NCBI GenBank assembly: GCA_033065855.1
Contig: JAVXUO010001770.1
Coordinates: 62,001-126,000, forward strand
Reading direction: 5' to 3'
From: Escallonia rubra
Lineage: Eukaryota; Streptophyta; Magnoliopsida; Escalloniales; Escalloniaceae
Length of the DNA stretch: 64,000 bases
This document shows positions 24,346 through 36,039 of this stretch, one piece after another. The notes beneath the pieces were generated by a model, which was not told where the DNA came from, did not search any database, and saw only the letters and a program-made list of their open reading frames with translations. Positions within the stretch are counted from its first letter, which is position 1. Every line of letters starts with the position of its first letter. A program made the translations under genes and the position numbers.

Positions 24346-24500
24346 TAGACCTGGCAAACGGGTAAATCCGGCGGGTCCGGGTAAGACCCGGTCGGGTACG
24401 GGTAAAACGGGTACGGGTAAAAATTACCCGTTTTTTCCCGGGTAGCTATTTCATGTACCCGTACCCAGTTTGGACGGGCCGGGTGTTACCCGCGGGTATG
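24346..24500. repeat. hAT left subterminal array of CGGGT/ACCCG motifs
   Basis: At least ten CGGGTA, ACCCG or CCGGGT units lie within 150 bp of the left end. The right end (about 28321-28470) holds a comparable set. Such arrays are known transposase-binding regions in Ac/Ds-type elements. Confidence 0.75.
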
Positions 24501-24924
24501 ACCAGTTTTTTGACTTTTTTCAATCTTTCTTTTTTAAAAACCATAGTTTGTCATTTTTACAATTACAATTTGCCAATCTACTTTCTTGTTAACAAACAAA
24601 CAGCTATTGCATTCTCTGTTTCTACTTTCTTGTTAAAGGTACTTCAATTTCAATTTATGTAAACTACTCATAGCACTTACTCCTGCTTAATTACTCACGA
24701 CTTAGTACTTACTACTACTTAGTACACGTTAATATAAGTACCATAAGATCGAACGTTAACATCAAGTCATCAAGCATGCATCAAGCCCCATCCCCAACGC
24801 CCATCCACAATCCAAAATTAGACAATTTAACTTAAACATAAAACATCACATGAATAATAATTTAAAAAGTCTTCAAGTCTTCAACTAATTCATTCAACTT
24901 CCCAATCCACATCACTTCAAGTCT

Positions 24925-27150
24925 TTAGGCATCCGTCAAACTTCTTGCATCCAACGAACCGTCCATGCTCGGACTACTCGGCAAACTTAGCACCAATTCA
25001 CTATCTTCGGGATCTTCACCTACATTTAAACACGTGGTTAAACTATATCTCAAAACACATAAATAGATTTATAATTTTAATGTTTCACAACTAAAAACTT
25101 ACTTTGAATTGCATAACCAAACAACCAATTATGTCCACAAACCAAAGCTTGTGCATTATCGGGAGTAAGTGAACTCCGATATTTGTTGAGAACTTTTGCA
25201 CCAATACTAAAAGATGATTCGGAAGCAACTGTGGTTATTGGAATACTCAAGATATCACGTGCCATGTTCGAAAGAACGGGATACCTAGAACGATTATCTT
25301 TCCAATACTCCAAGATATCCAAGTGTGCATAATCCACGCAATCATACGGCTACTCCTCCAAATAAAGATCCAAATCCGACTTCTTCTTGGCCTCACGTCG
25401 TCGCTTTTTAAAGTACTCCTATATTTTTAGAACCGCCAATGTAAACAATTAAACAACAAATTTTAAAAAGTAAGAAAAGAAATGTAAACAAGAAAAGGAA
25501 ATAACTTACTTCAGTGTCATCTTCTTGCCCAAGAATGTCACTCGTACCAACAAAAGCTTTATCCTTCAGAGCAACGGAATTTTGGAAAACATATTCTTGA
25601 TAGAGCTTCTCTATACTCTTTTTGAGTTCCTTTCCCTTTTCTTTCCCATTTATCACATCAATCTTATTATAACAATATTCCACAAATTCCAACTTGTACC
25701 GAGGATCAAGAATCGTCGCCATAGCTAGAATAACACTATAAGATTCCCAATACTTTAAAAACTTCGGATACATTTCAGTAGCCATGCTTCTCAAAACTAG
25801 ATCCTCACTTTCCATCTCTTCCATTAAGCGCAACTGAATTCTCCATACCGAATTAAAATACAAGTTTGCCGTTGGATACTCAGTCCCAGACACAAGATTG
25901 GTCATTACAGCAAATGGGGCCAAAAACTTTGCAATTCTAGCCCCCCTATCCCATTCTTCGTTAGTTGGACAATACTTGTAGTTTGATTCAGTAAGAAAAT
26001 AGTTGACAAATGCCAATCGAAATTTAATCGCACACTCAAGCATGAAAAAACTAGAGTTCCAACGAGTGGGAACATCCATGCGCAAACCCATTGAAGACGT
26101 CACACTCACACCAACTTGTTCACAACATTGGGCAAATTTTATCAACCTACTCTCAGATCCTTTGACATACTTAATGATCTCCCTAATCTTGTAAATAGCC
26201 TCACAACCAACTTTCAATCCATCTTGAACAATAAGGTTCAAAATATGAGCCGAACATCGAATGTGAAAATAATCGCCATTACTCACCAAGGCTTTGTTGA
26301 CTAGCATTAAGTTCTTCAAATGATCTTGCATGTTATCACAACTAGAGGCATTATCTAAAGTGATCGAAAACACTTTTTTCTCGATTCCCCAATCCTTTAA
26401 AAATTCATAAGCTTTGTCACACAAGAATTTGCCGGAATGCGGCAGAGGAAAATGGGAAAAGTTAAGGATTCTACTATGCAATTTCCAATTTTCATCAACA
26501 AAATGTGCAGTCAAGCAAAGATACCCCTCCGATCTAATTGAAGTCCAAACATCCGCCGTGAGACATATTTTACCACTAATTCTAGCCAAAGCAAGCTTAA
26601 GTAACTCTTTCTCCCTCAAAGCAATTTTCAAACAATCGGCTTTAGCGGTATTACGAGTATACGGCTTGACCTCCGCATTTAAATAGCTATGAACCTCCCT
26701 AAGGCCCTCATGTTCAACAATGGAGAAAGGATAATTATGCTTCAAGATTGCAATGCTCATTTTTTCACGATAAACATCTTGAGAAATCTTTTTAGTCCTC
26801 AATTTCGCCGAGTAATCTAGCTGCATTTGTTTAATATCCATGAATTGTTTCTTGTAGGCATTACAAACCTTAAGATGTTTATGCATATTTGAAGTTCCGT
26901 GACTACTCTTGCATGGCTTCCCATCCGGAGTGGTTCCCATTGCAAAACTTTTCTCCCTACACGACCTACAAACGGCCCTATGTTTATTATTTTCCTTCAC
27001 AATGTCAAATTTCTCCCAAATAGCACCTTTAGACTTAGAATCAATCTCAATACCATCATGAATAGTACAAACAGGGGAGTCCTCCTCATCAATGTCTACA
27101 ACCTCAACATCAGGATTTTCAGTAGGTGGATTCATGTTCACAGATTCCAT
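24925..27150 (-). pseudogene. hAT transposase (BED zinc finger, RNase-H-like core, hAT dimerisation domain), one premature stop
   Basis: It cuts and pastes the element by a DDE mechanism. Inferred exons are 27150-25510, 25418-25103 and 25019-24925, with GT-AG introns of 91 and 83 bp; a 5'-UTR intron probably ends just before the ATG. Exon 1 codes 547 residues: a BED finger (C61, C64, H92, C96), then catalytic Asp200 in TADVW and Asp266 in TLDNAS. Exon 2 carries the C-terminal dimerisation domain with [14 protein letters not shown], which supplies the catalytic Glu. An in-frame TAG at 25352-25350, upstream of that domain, is the only defect seen, so the copy died recently or is nearly intact. 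It resembles the RICESLEEPER/Ac-like BED group. Confidence 0.9.
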
Positions 27151-27920
27151 CGATCCTACAACAGCAACAACAAGAAACAAGGACTTTTTTCAGTGGTTTT
27201 ATTTCAGTATTTCCTATTACCAGTGCAATACTTTATTGATTCACTCATCCTTTATCGCAATTCGCAGATTCAGGAGTAGTCACTTTGGCATTTCAATGTT
27301 TATTTAAATTATTTCAATGGTGGTTTTTTGATTCAGTCATCCAGTCATTCTTATAATCTTCTTTTAGTGGTTTATTTCACTAATAACAGATTAACAGTCC
27401 ACATTACAGTTCATAGAATCATGGGCAGCAGTGACAAATATAGTACAGAGAATCAGAGACGTATGATTTTCCGAATTTCAGCAATACCAATCCCAAAAAT
27501 TCAATCCAAACACAAGAAACCATTTAATCTATAATCAATATTCAATAGTCCAAACTCCATAGTTCCAAATGTTCTCAATTTTTAACAATCCAAACTGGCA
27601 AACTCCAAATCATCATTCATTCATTCAACAGTCCAAAGTCCTAACTTATTTTCATTGAGGTGTGGTCGGTATTCATAATAAATAATTAAATGAGGAGTTT
27701 AAAGAGGGACGACTAACCTTGCTCGTAAATATCCGTGACGAATAGAGGTGAACGGCGGTGGTGAGTTGATCAGTTGAGCTTCAAGATGTCAGGCAACACC
27801 TTACACCGATCGGTTGAGCTTCAAGATCGGTTGAGAAGATAGGCAACGCCGCAAGCCCGTAACTGTGTTGATCTGTCGACCAGAGTCGGAGAAGTAGATC
27901 ATTAGATGGACTGATCACTG

Positions 27921-28167
27921 ATGGAGGATTGGATACCGGATGGTCAACACCGATCGGCCATCTTTAGAGGAGGAAGAGCCGTCAGCTGAGGAGGGGCGAC
28001 GCCGCTACCCACGACGGAGGACGGTGACTGAGACTGGCTGATGGAGGATTGGATGCCGGATGGTCAACAGTCAACACCGATCGGCCGTCTTTAGAGGAGG
28101 AAGAGCCGTCAGCTGGGGAGGGGCGACGTCGCTACCTGTGACAGAGGACGGTGACTGAGACTGGGAG
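27921..28167. repeat. 120-bp tandem duplication in the hAT 5' region
   Basis: ATGGAGGATTGGAT starts at 27921 and 28041, and the following GGATGGTCAAC, CCGATCGGCC and GAGGAAGAGCCGTCAGCTG blocks repeat with few differences (the second copy has an extra AGTCAAC). It lies upstream of the transposase, in its leader or promoter. Confidence 0.85.
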
Positions 28168-28488
28168 AATGGAGATGGAGATGGGCAGATCCGACGATCT
28201 CGGCCAGAGAGGCAGAGCCGCAGAGACGGCCGACTTGAGGGAGTGAAGTGAAGTAAAAAATGTGAAGTGATTTAGGGTTAGGGCAACGCGAAAAGTGTGT
28301 AGTATATATACCTCAGAAAATGGGTAAATCCGGGTTACCCGTTACCCGAACCAAACCAAACTACCAAAAACGGGCTGGTCCGGGTCCGGGTCCAATTTTG
28401 CCAGGTACTGTTTTGGGCTGCCCGTACCCATGATTTCCATGCGGTTCTGGGTGGACCCGCGGGTCCGGGCAAAAAATTGCCAGGTCTA

Positions 28489-31182
28489 TTTGGCATATGC
28501 GTCTTGGGCATATGAATGAGAGGGGTATGGATGTGCTAAGCAAACAAGGTTTGCTGGGAAGCAAGAAAACTGGGAAGCTGGATTTTTATGAGCATTGTGT
28601 CTTCGGAAAACAGTACAGAGTGAAATTCAGTCGGGCTGTTCATACCACCAAAGGTACGGTGGATTATATCCATTCAGATCTTTGGGGCCCTTCTACGGTT
28701 CCTTCTAAGGGTGGTGGCAGGTATATGTTGACCTTTATTGATGACTTCTCAAGAAAGGTCTGGGTGTACATCTTGAAAAAGAAGAGTGATGTCTTTGTTT
28801 AGTAGAAGCAGTTTAAGATGATGATTGAAAAACAAACCGGCAAAGAAATTAAATGCTTGAAGACTGACAATGGCATGGAATTCTGCTTGGATGAGTTTAC
28901 TAAGTTCTGCAAGAATGAAGGCATAGTGAGGCATCGCACTGGTAGAAAAATGCCACAGCAGAATGGGGTTACATAATAGATGAATAGGACTCTCCTTGAG
29001 AGGGCTCGATGTATGCTTTCGAATACCGGGTTATCGAAGGAATTTTGGGCAGAAGCTGTTAACACAGCTGCATATTTGGTAAATAGGTCTCCATCGACTG
29101 TAATTGATTGCAAGACTCCTGAAGAAGTTTGGTCTGGTAAGCATGCTAATTATGAAAATTTGAGGATATTTGGTTGTCCTGCTTATGCTCATGTTAATGA
29201 TGGTAAACTTGAGCCGAGAGCAAAGAAGTGCATTTTCTTAGGCTATACAAATGGGGTAAAAGGGTACCGATTGTGGTGTCCTGATTCTAAGTCATACAGG
29301 TTCCTAATTAGCAGAGATGTGACCTTTGATGAGTCTTCGATGCTTTCGAAGAAGAAGGAGTTGATTGATTCAGGAAAAGACCACGGTGTTAGGGAGAAGG
29401 TGGAGCTAGAGGTTCGAGCTCCAGATTCATTGCCTATAATTCTTACTGATGAGGATGATGGTTTTCATTCTATCGAGGAGAATGAATAACCTCAGGAATA
29501 ACAGTATAACATTGCCAGAAACAGACCGAGAAGAGAAAATTGACCTCCTCAGAAGTATGGATATACAGATATGGTTGCTTATGCTCTTAGTGTGGTAGAG
29601 AGTATTGAGGTTGAAGAGCCTGTTACATACAAAGAGGCCATCAAGAGCACAAAATTAGCGTAGTGGACAGTTGTTATGAGTGAGGAGATGGAATCTCTTT
29701 ACAAAAATCAAACATGGGAATTGGTGAAATCGCATGTGGGCCAGAAGATTGTTGGTTGCAAATGGGTCTACAAGAAGAAAGAGGGAATTCCTGGAACGGA
29801 AGATGCAAGGTATAGAGAACGCTTGGTAGCTAAGGGTTTTACTCAGAGAGAAGATATTGATTACAATGAAATATTTTCTCTTGTAGTAAAACATACTTCG
29901 ATAAGAGTGTTGCTTGCTATGGTTGCTTTATATGACTTGGAGTTAGAATAGCTGGATGTCAAGACAACTTTTCTACACGGTGAGTTGGAAAAATAGATAT
30001 TCATGTGTCAACTAGAGGGATTCATGATCCAAGATAAGGAAGATCATGTTTGCTTGTTAAAGAAATCCTTGTATGGATTAAAGCAATCTCCAAGGCAGTG
30101 GTATAGGGTTCGACACTTTCATGGCAAAGAGAGGTTACACCAGGAGTGCCTATGACAGTTGTGTGTATCACCAGAGGCTTGCGGATGGTTCTTATATATA
30201 CTTGTTGTTGTATGTTGATGACATGTTGATTGCTGCAAAATCGATGTCAGATGTCAACGGTTTGAAAGAGCAGTTGAAAAGGGAATTTGAGATGAAAAAC
30301 TTGGGTGCAGCAAAGAGGATATTAAGGATGGAGATTCAGAGGGATATACCTGCAGGAATTTTGTACTTGTCCCAGAAAAAGTACATTGAGCGAGTACTGC
30401 AGCGCTTTGGTAGGAAAAACTCTAAACATGTGACTACTCGTTTAGCGGCACACTTCAAGCTTTCAGCAGCTGATTCCCTACAGACCCAGGAGAAGGTGGA
30501 GCACATGGCGTGTGTTCCATATGCTAGTGCAGTGGGCAGTCTCATGTATGCTATGGTTTGTACGAGACCGGATATTTCTCATGCAGTTAGTGTGGTTAGC
30601 AGGTACATGGGTAATCCTGTGAAAGCTCATCGGCAGGCGGTGAAAGGGATACTTCGTTATCTAAAAGGTACTGCGGATACTGGTTTAGTCTACCATCAAG
30701 GCACTAATGCGAATGATAGTGTTATTGGATATGTGGATTCAGACTACGCTGGAGATTTGGATAGGAGGAGATATTTGATAGGATATATCTTCACTTTTTC
30801 GAGTTGTGTGATCAATTGGAAGGCTACTCTTCAAACTATTGTTTCCTTGTCTACTACAGAAGCTGAGTACATAGCGGCAACCAAAGCAATGAAGGAAGTT
30901 ATTTTGTTGAAGGGACTGGTTGGTGATTTGGGTTTGAAGCATGAGTCTAGCACTGTTTACTGCGACCGCCAAAGTGCCAGACATCTGACCAAAAATCAGA
31001 TGTTCCATGAGCGGACCAAGCACATTGTCAGGTTTCATTTTATTCGGGACGTGGTTTCTCAAGGTACTGTTATGGTAGAGAAGATTTCCACATATGAAAA
31101 TCCAGCGAACATGATGACAAAGCATATTCCAGAGATCAAGTTTAAGCATTGCTTAGATTTGATCAGTAGCAGCAGTATTTGA
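28489..31182 (+). pseudogene. Copia-2 integrase, reverse transcriptase and RNase H
   Basis: Pol resumes after the hAT with WHMRLGHMNERGM (pre-integrase; the HHCC region continues to CVFGKQ). The integrase core follows: DYIHSDLWGP, TFIDDFSRKVWVY, then KTDNGMEFC and the HRTGRKMPQQNG block. Then come FGCPAYAHV and KCIFLGY, RT with NQTWELVKSHV and [18 protein letters not shown], the catalytic YVDDML (30211-30228), and RNase H with [12 protein letters not shown] and [11 protein letters not shown]. In-frame stops lie at 28800 and 28803, 28974 and 28977, 29487, 29499, 29541, 29661, 29949 and 29994. A one-base shift lies near 30107. The last 353 codons (30121-31182) are open. Confidence 0.92.
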
Positions 31183-31271
31183 GGTGCAACCCTAGGGGCA
31201 GGTGTGGTAGCAGCAGATGATATTTTTAGATTGTTTGTGGCTTGTTTTATTCAAGCCAAGGTGGAGATTTG

Positions 31272-31757
31272 TGATAATATGTCTTGGATTAAAAAAAAAT
31301 CCCCGGAATGTGTGGGTGTCCCACATAGGTTATTCAAAGAAGGTTACAACTTGACCCTAAGTATATAAGTGTTGTCTTGTATTGTGTTTTAAGCACACAA
31401 AAGAAAAGAGAGAAGAGTCCTTTTTTGAGTAAGAAGAGTGTTTCCTTGAACACACAAAAGAAAAGAAAGAATAGTCCTTCTTTGAGTAGAAAGAGTCTTT
31501 CTTTTAAGGGACAAGAGAGAAGAGTCCTTCTTTGAGTAGGAAGAGTCTTTCTTGAAAAGAGAGGAGTCATTCTTTTAGAGGGTTTGTTGGAGAGAGACAA
31601 ATGTCTGTAATCTCCAGTGAAAAACATAGTGAAATCGCTGCTACCACCGTGGAGTAGGCTTTCGTCGAACCACGTAAATCTTGTGTCTCTATTTTCTGTT
31701 ATTGTTTTCGATTCTCTTCTTTATTGCTTGGTGCGGAATCTAGTATATTCCTTTACA
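31272..31757 (+). repeat. Copia-2 3' LTR (486 bp)
   Basis: Same ends as the 5' LTR (TGATAATATGTC to CCTTTACA). It is preceded by a polypurine tract AAGGTGGAGATTTG (31258-31271). Confidence 0.92.
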
Positions 31758-31760
31758 AAT

Positions 31761-32830
31761 GCCACCACGTATGATATTTCTGACTGCACCTACTTGGGGA
31801 AATAAAAAAAAGGCGTGTTAATGGTGCTGGCCAAACTAACAACGACGATGATGGGGGAAATAATTTTAATGCTATTAGAGGACCTGAGTCAGAGAAGATG
31901 ACCCAGATTTTAGAGGCATTGGTAAAAGTCGCCAACAAAATGATGATAGTCGTATTAAAGGGGTTAAAGCATTTAAAGATCTAGGGGCACCAAAGTTTGA
32001 GGGCAGCACAGATCCGATGGATGTCAACAATTGGGGTACAGGGATCAAGAAGGTGTTTACTAGAGTGGCATGTCTTGAAGCTGAAAAGGTAACATATGCT
32101 ACCATTATGTTAGAGAAAAATTCTTATAGGTGATGGTTGAGGGAATGGAAGCATGAAAAGGACAAAGATCCTTACACGTGAGATAAGTTTAAAGAGGCAT
32201 TCAAGGAGGTTCAAGGAGAAGTATCAATCTAAAAGTGTTCAACTCCAAAAGAAAATGGATTTTAATAAACTTGAACAAGGAAGCAAGTCAGTGGCAGAGT
32301 ATGATGTGGATTTCAAAGATTTATCCAATTTACTCCTGAACTTATAGTAGATGAAGAGAGTCGAGCCCGAAAGTTTGAAGGTGGACTAAGGCACCAAATT
32401 AAACAATCGGTTTTGAGGCATCTGAGTTAGAAACTTATGCTGATGTGTTGAGTAAAGCTTTACTGGTAAAGAAAGGACTGAATGATGTGCAAAAATATCA
32501 TGACAGTAATCAAACGAAGAGGTAGAGATCCGAAAACTCTCAAGGCAGGCAGAATTTAAATTGGAAGGCTAAGAAGCAGGATGTTCAAGGCATTGATAGT
32601 AAGGCTCCTATTAAAAGTGGAATTGAATGTCCCAAATATGGTAAGAACCATGCTAAGAAAGATTGTTGTTGGACTATTGGAGAGTGTTTTCATTATGGTG
32701 GGTTAGATCACAAGATAGCTAATTGTCCACAAAAGGGTTGACAATGTTATGAGTGTGGTCAGTTTGGGCATAGGACAGCTAGATGCCCTCAAAAGGTAGC
32801 TACACCTATGTCACAGCCTGAGGTAGTTCA
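31761..32830 (+). pseudogene. Gypsy-1 gag with zinc knuckles
   Basis: The gag frame, whose ATG lies in the duplicated AATGCCA at both ends of Copia-2 (22549 / 31759), starts MPPR as in plant chromoviruses. The retrotrans_gag core follows: PKFEGSTDPMDV and LEAEKVTYATIMLEK, then a KFKEAFKEKY block, KMDFNKLEQGSKSVAEYDVDF and ESRARKFEGGL. Two or three cysteine knuckles lie at the end: CPKYGKNHAKKDC (about 32629), CFHYGGLDHKIANC (about 32687) and CYECGQFGHRTARC (32745-32786). Several stops are present, including TGA where TGG is expected (about 32132 and 32180) and TGA at 32739. It is non-functional. Confidence 0.85.
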
Positions 32831-32959
32831 GGGATATCCAGTGACCAAGGCACCGACTAGGTGGGAAACCAAGGGAGGGGATCAGAGCCAAAGATCGTCG
32901 ACTCAGGGGAGGGTTTCTGCACTTACTCGCCAAGATGCAGAAGCATCAAATGAAGTGGT

Positions 32960-33183
32960 TACATGTATATTGCCAATATCTCTAATTTGTGCTTATGTTG
33001 TTTGACTCCAGTTCTACCCACTCATGTGTGTCAGCTAATTTTGTAAGAGAGCATAAGTGGTTATGTGAATCTATGGAAATGGATTTGTGTGTCAATATGC
33101 CAGCAAGGGGTGTTCTAGTTGCTGATAGTGTTGATAACATGAACACCATTTGGTTGTTCAAATTTAACATCTCTTCTTATTAG
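32960..33183 (+). pseudogene. Gypsy-1 aspartic protease start
   Basis: LMLFDSSSTHSCVSANFV corresponds to the retroviral-type protease of plant gypsy elements, where the active-site triplet is normally D-S/T-G. Here the glycine position reads serine (DSS), which should abolish activity. The sequence ends soon after, at TAG 33181-33183. Pol is missing. Confidence 0.75.
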
Positions 33184-33600
33184 GCACACGTGGAAATCAA
33201 CTCCCTCTTCTTCCACTTCTATTTCTGCGTGTTGTAGTTGATCTTAAAAGAATTGAACTGTGCAGGAAGGGAAGTCACATTAAAGTGCACAAGAAAACCC
33301 TAAGAGATTTTCATGTCCAAGTCTTTAAGTTGAGAGGCCATATCATTCATCTATAAAATATGCACAAAAACACCACTGGATTCACTGTACTTGAGCTTAA
33401 CAGATTTAGTGAAAAAAGTAGTAGCATGTGCCTTGAAAAAGTCCTGCATAAACTTCTCTTCAATATGAGCAGGGTACAACTTAGCATTTTTGAGTCAGGA
33501 ATAGCTTGACGAATTGCAGTCACAGTGGAGCCTTTCATAATCATTAGGGGTATGCAGTTGGAACGCTCTCACTTTTCATAAGCCACCTTTTGCTCAGTAG
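33184..33600 (-). pseudogene. copia-type gag fragment
   Basis: On the minus strand two frames together give a UBN2/gag-like pattern: LMIMKGSTVTAIRQAIPDS (about 33550-33494), then FFKAHATTFF, MNDMASQLKDLDMKI and SLPAQFNSFKINYNT (to about 33220). Stops and at least one frameshift are present. It could be the lost gag of Copia-1, whose orientation it shares, but no integrase connects them. Confidence 0.6.
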
Positions 33601-36039
33601 AGCTTTCAGACGTAAGGGTAGCAGGAGCGCTGAGCCTTAAAATAGATCCAAATTCATAACTCCAAGAATTATGCTAATCTGCTCTTTCTATTTTCTAAAA
33701 TTGGTTCCGCTCAATTATTCAATAGAGGAAAGATAGCCAGTAATTGCAGCAGGACTATACGCTAGCTAATAACAATAATCATGCACGGTTAGTACCAAAA
33801 ATCCACGTTAAGAAAACAGTTAGTTCATCATTTAAATTAGTAAAATAAATTAAGGGATAAACAATTTATTTGTATGGAAAAGTTAAATACGCAAAACATT
33901 TTCCAAAGAAAAATTTAGTATATCACTTCTAACATTCCGTTGGGCTGTTTATTAACATACAAATGTTTTTCAGCCCTTAGCAATTTGGAGATCATTACAA
34001 GTAATATGAACACGAATTTATCACTTTTGGGCAGAAAATAATTTGAGCCAGCAACTTCTTATTTTCTTTCTTTTTGCTTAAAAAATTAAAACATAATCTT
34101 CCGTTGGACTTATTGATATTCATAATTAATAAGCGTATAGTGATGTGGTTTTATCATCATCTCAACTTATAAAAGACAATAAACTTCCGTTGGACCGCTT
34201 ACCGCTAGAATAAGTAAGGCCACCAATTATTTCAAGTTCATTATAGTAGTATAACACATGCCAAACGAAGCATAAAGTTTTAACATGATCTCGTATTTTT
34301 AGATTAATTCTTGAAATTATAAAATATTGACTCTTTATATTCATTACTATCCCAGTAATGTAATCGAATATAAAAATATACATGTAATCACTAATAATTC
34401 AGGCCCAATTCGCGGCTATAGTCTACAGGCTGAAAAGGGAAGTGAAGGTTACACTCGAATGGGCCTTGAATTTTCAAAGCAAATTTGGGCTAAATAATTC
34501 TGTAGGCCCAATTTCGCTACAGGTCAAAGCTAAAGCTCAGACCATTTTTTTTAAAACAAGTGCACGCTTCAGACCATTTGCTGGCCAATTTTCAAGGCTA
34601 ACCCAACAGGCCACAAAACCAGGTTCTTTTTTTTTTTCTTTTTCACGTTAGTATTCAAATGTAAATTTAAAAAATTTCTAAAAAGCTTTAAAAGAGAAGT
34701 TCTATGTTCAGGGAACTAACTAACGTGACTTTGAGACCACATGTTAGATTATATCATCCATCTTAACCCCATAATCAAGACCTTTAGAATCTTACATTAG
34801 CATACACGTAAGTACTATAGAGTTTAGTACTCACCAGAATCAAAGGAAGTCATAAATTATCAAAAGTTTTATTCCGATGATGAAAGAACTCTAAGATGCA
34901 GAAGCGAACGTGTTGCCTTTGATATTGACCTTCACTACTCTTCTCTATTCTCGATGATGGAATATAATTGTGTACTTTTCTATTAGTTTAGGAGACAAAA
35001 AGGTAGCCAAAAATTATGATGTCCTAACCTCCAAGAAAAATAGATATTTGTATAGATAGAGTAGTCAGATCAATCCTAAGTTACCAAATCTTAACCGTCC
35101 ATCAAAGTTTAGGGTCTAGAAGCCTCTTACACAATAATAATTAGTGTATTGGATGCTAAAATTAAATAAACCCACGATGTTATTTACTCAGTTTAAGTTG
35201 TTAATGTCCAATTCAAATAAATAGTCAATATTGGTATGACCCGTTAGGTCACCTAATTTGATTGGACCTTATCGAATTCAACAACCTCTTCCTAGGAAGT
35301 GCTAATGTCATGCCTCTAACAACGTCGCATAACATCTCAAAGCATAATGTCATGGTTGGACCTGTCAAGGACTAGGCAAGCAAAGGGTCAGAAGGCAGAA
35401 GCTCTGTTTACTGCAACCAGCTACGATCTCGTCACCATTGTATTTCTGTCCCCACCCCTGCACCCACCCCAAATGTATGCGTACGTGCAGTCTATGAGGA
35501 TGAGTAATGACGTTGCTCTCGACCGTATCAGCTCATCGAAAGTTCAACCCAACGCAAAATTTAAGCGTAATGCTTATAAAGATCCTTTTTGCAAACGTTC
35601 GGTGCATAAGGTTATGCATTCTCAACGATGTAATTGCATAATATGTGATATATAGTGCATAACAATACCAGGGTTAGTCTCAAGGTTATAAGAGCTTGAA
35701 ATTGCGCATATCATTTGTATTGGTGCTAATGAGTACTTCGGGTTGCTAACAGCCTAACATAATAGTTAAAAAAATTTGGAGGTCAAAATCTGGAGAGAAG
35801 TAGAGTTGTCACCTTTCATAAGCGATTTTAATTTTAGTGCCTAATAAGTTAGAACTACAATCAGTTCGCCTGATGTTAGGTTAATAAAGTTTGTTCCCTT
35901 CCTTTACTTTTTATTGTCCTATGAGGTTCAAACTTTGAGGCCAAAACTCAGGAAATTTATTTTTTGCTTTCCTGAATGCATCAGGCCTATGTGGATGCTA
36001 CACCTTTAAAAATCGTCTGGAGAAAAGACTTATTCTCAC
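33601..36039. other. intergenic, AT-rich
   Basis: No gene is recognised. TTCCGTTGG(A/G)C occurs three times in 250 bp (33935, 34099, 34185), each after AT-rich sequence. GGCCCAATT-type blocks recur around 34402 and 34504. Short frames such as 35347-35655 show no family features. Confidence 0.4.

Larger units (their letters stand above)
24346..28488 (-). mobile_element. hAT (Ac-like) DNA transposon, 4143 bp
   Basis: Terminal inverted repeats TAGACCTGGCAA (24346-24357) and its reverse complement (28477-28488) are perfect over 12 bases. An eight-base target duplication flanks the element: TTTGGCTT (24338-24345) and TTTGGCAT (28489-28496), one mismatch. Both subterminal 100-150 bp regions are dense in ACCCG/CGGGT repeats, typical of transposase binding. 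The transposase is on the minus strand. Removing the element rejoins the Copia-2 pol frame across TKLWHMRLGH. Confidence 0.93.
22555..31757 (+). mobile_element. Copia-2: Tnt1-like Ty1/copia element, full-length but dead, with hAT insertion
   Basis: LTRs 22555-23036 and 31272-31757, PBS 23039-23050, polypurine tract 31258-31271 and a full gag-pol order. The sequence AATGCCA flanks both ends (22548-22554 and 31758-31764), marking insertion over the gag start of Gypsy-1. By eye the LTRs differ at roughly 6-8% of positions, implying a fairly old insertion. Its pol gene is interrupted by a hAT element (24346-28488). Confidence 0.92.
22432..33183 (+). mobile_element. Gypsy-1 internal region, split by Copia-2
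   Basis: The leader (22432-22554) continues at 31758 after removal of Copia-2. Coding remains comprise gag, zinc knuckles and the beginning of the protease, then stop at about 33183. Reverse transcriptase, integrase and 3' LTR are missing, so the right end was deleted or replaced by unrelated copia gag sequence. Confidence 0.8.
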
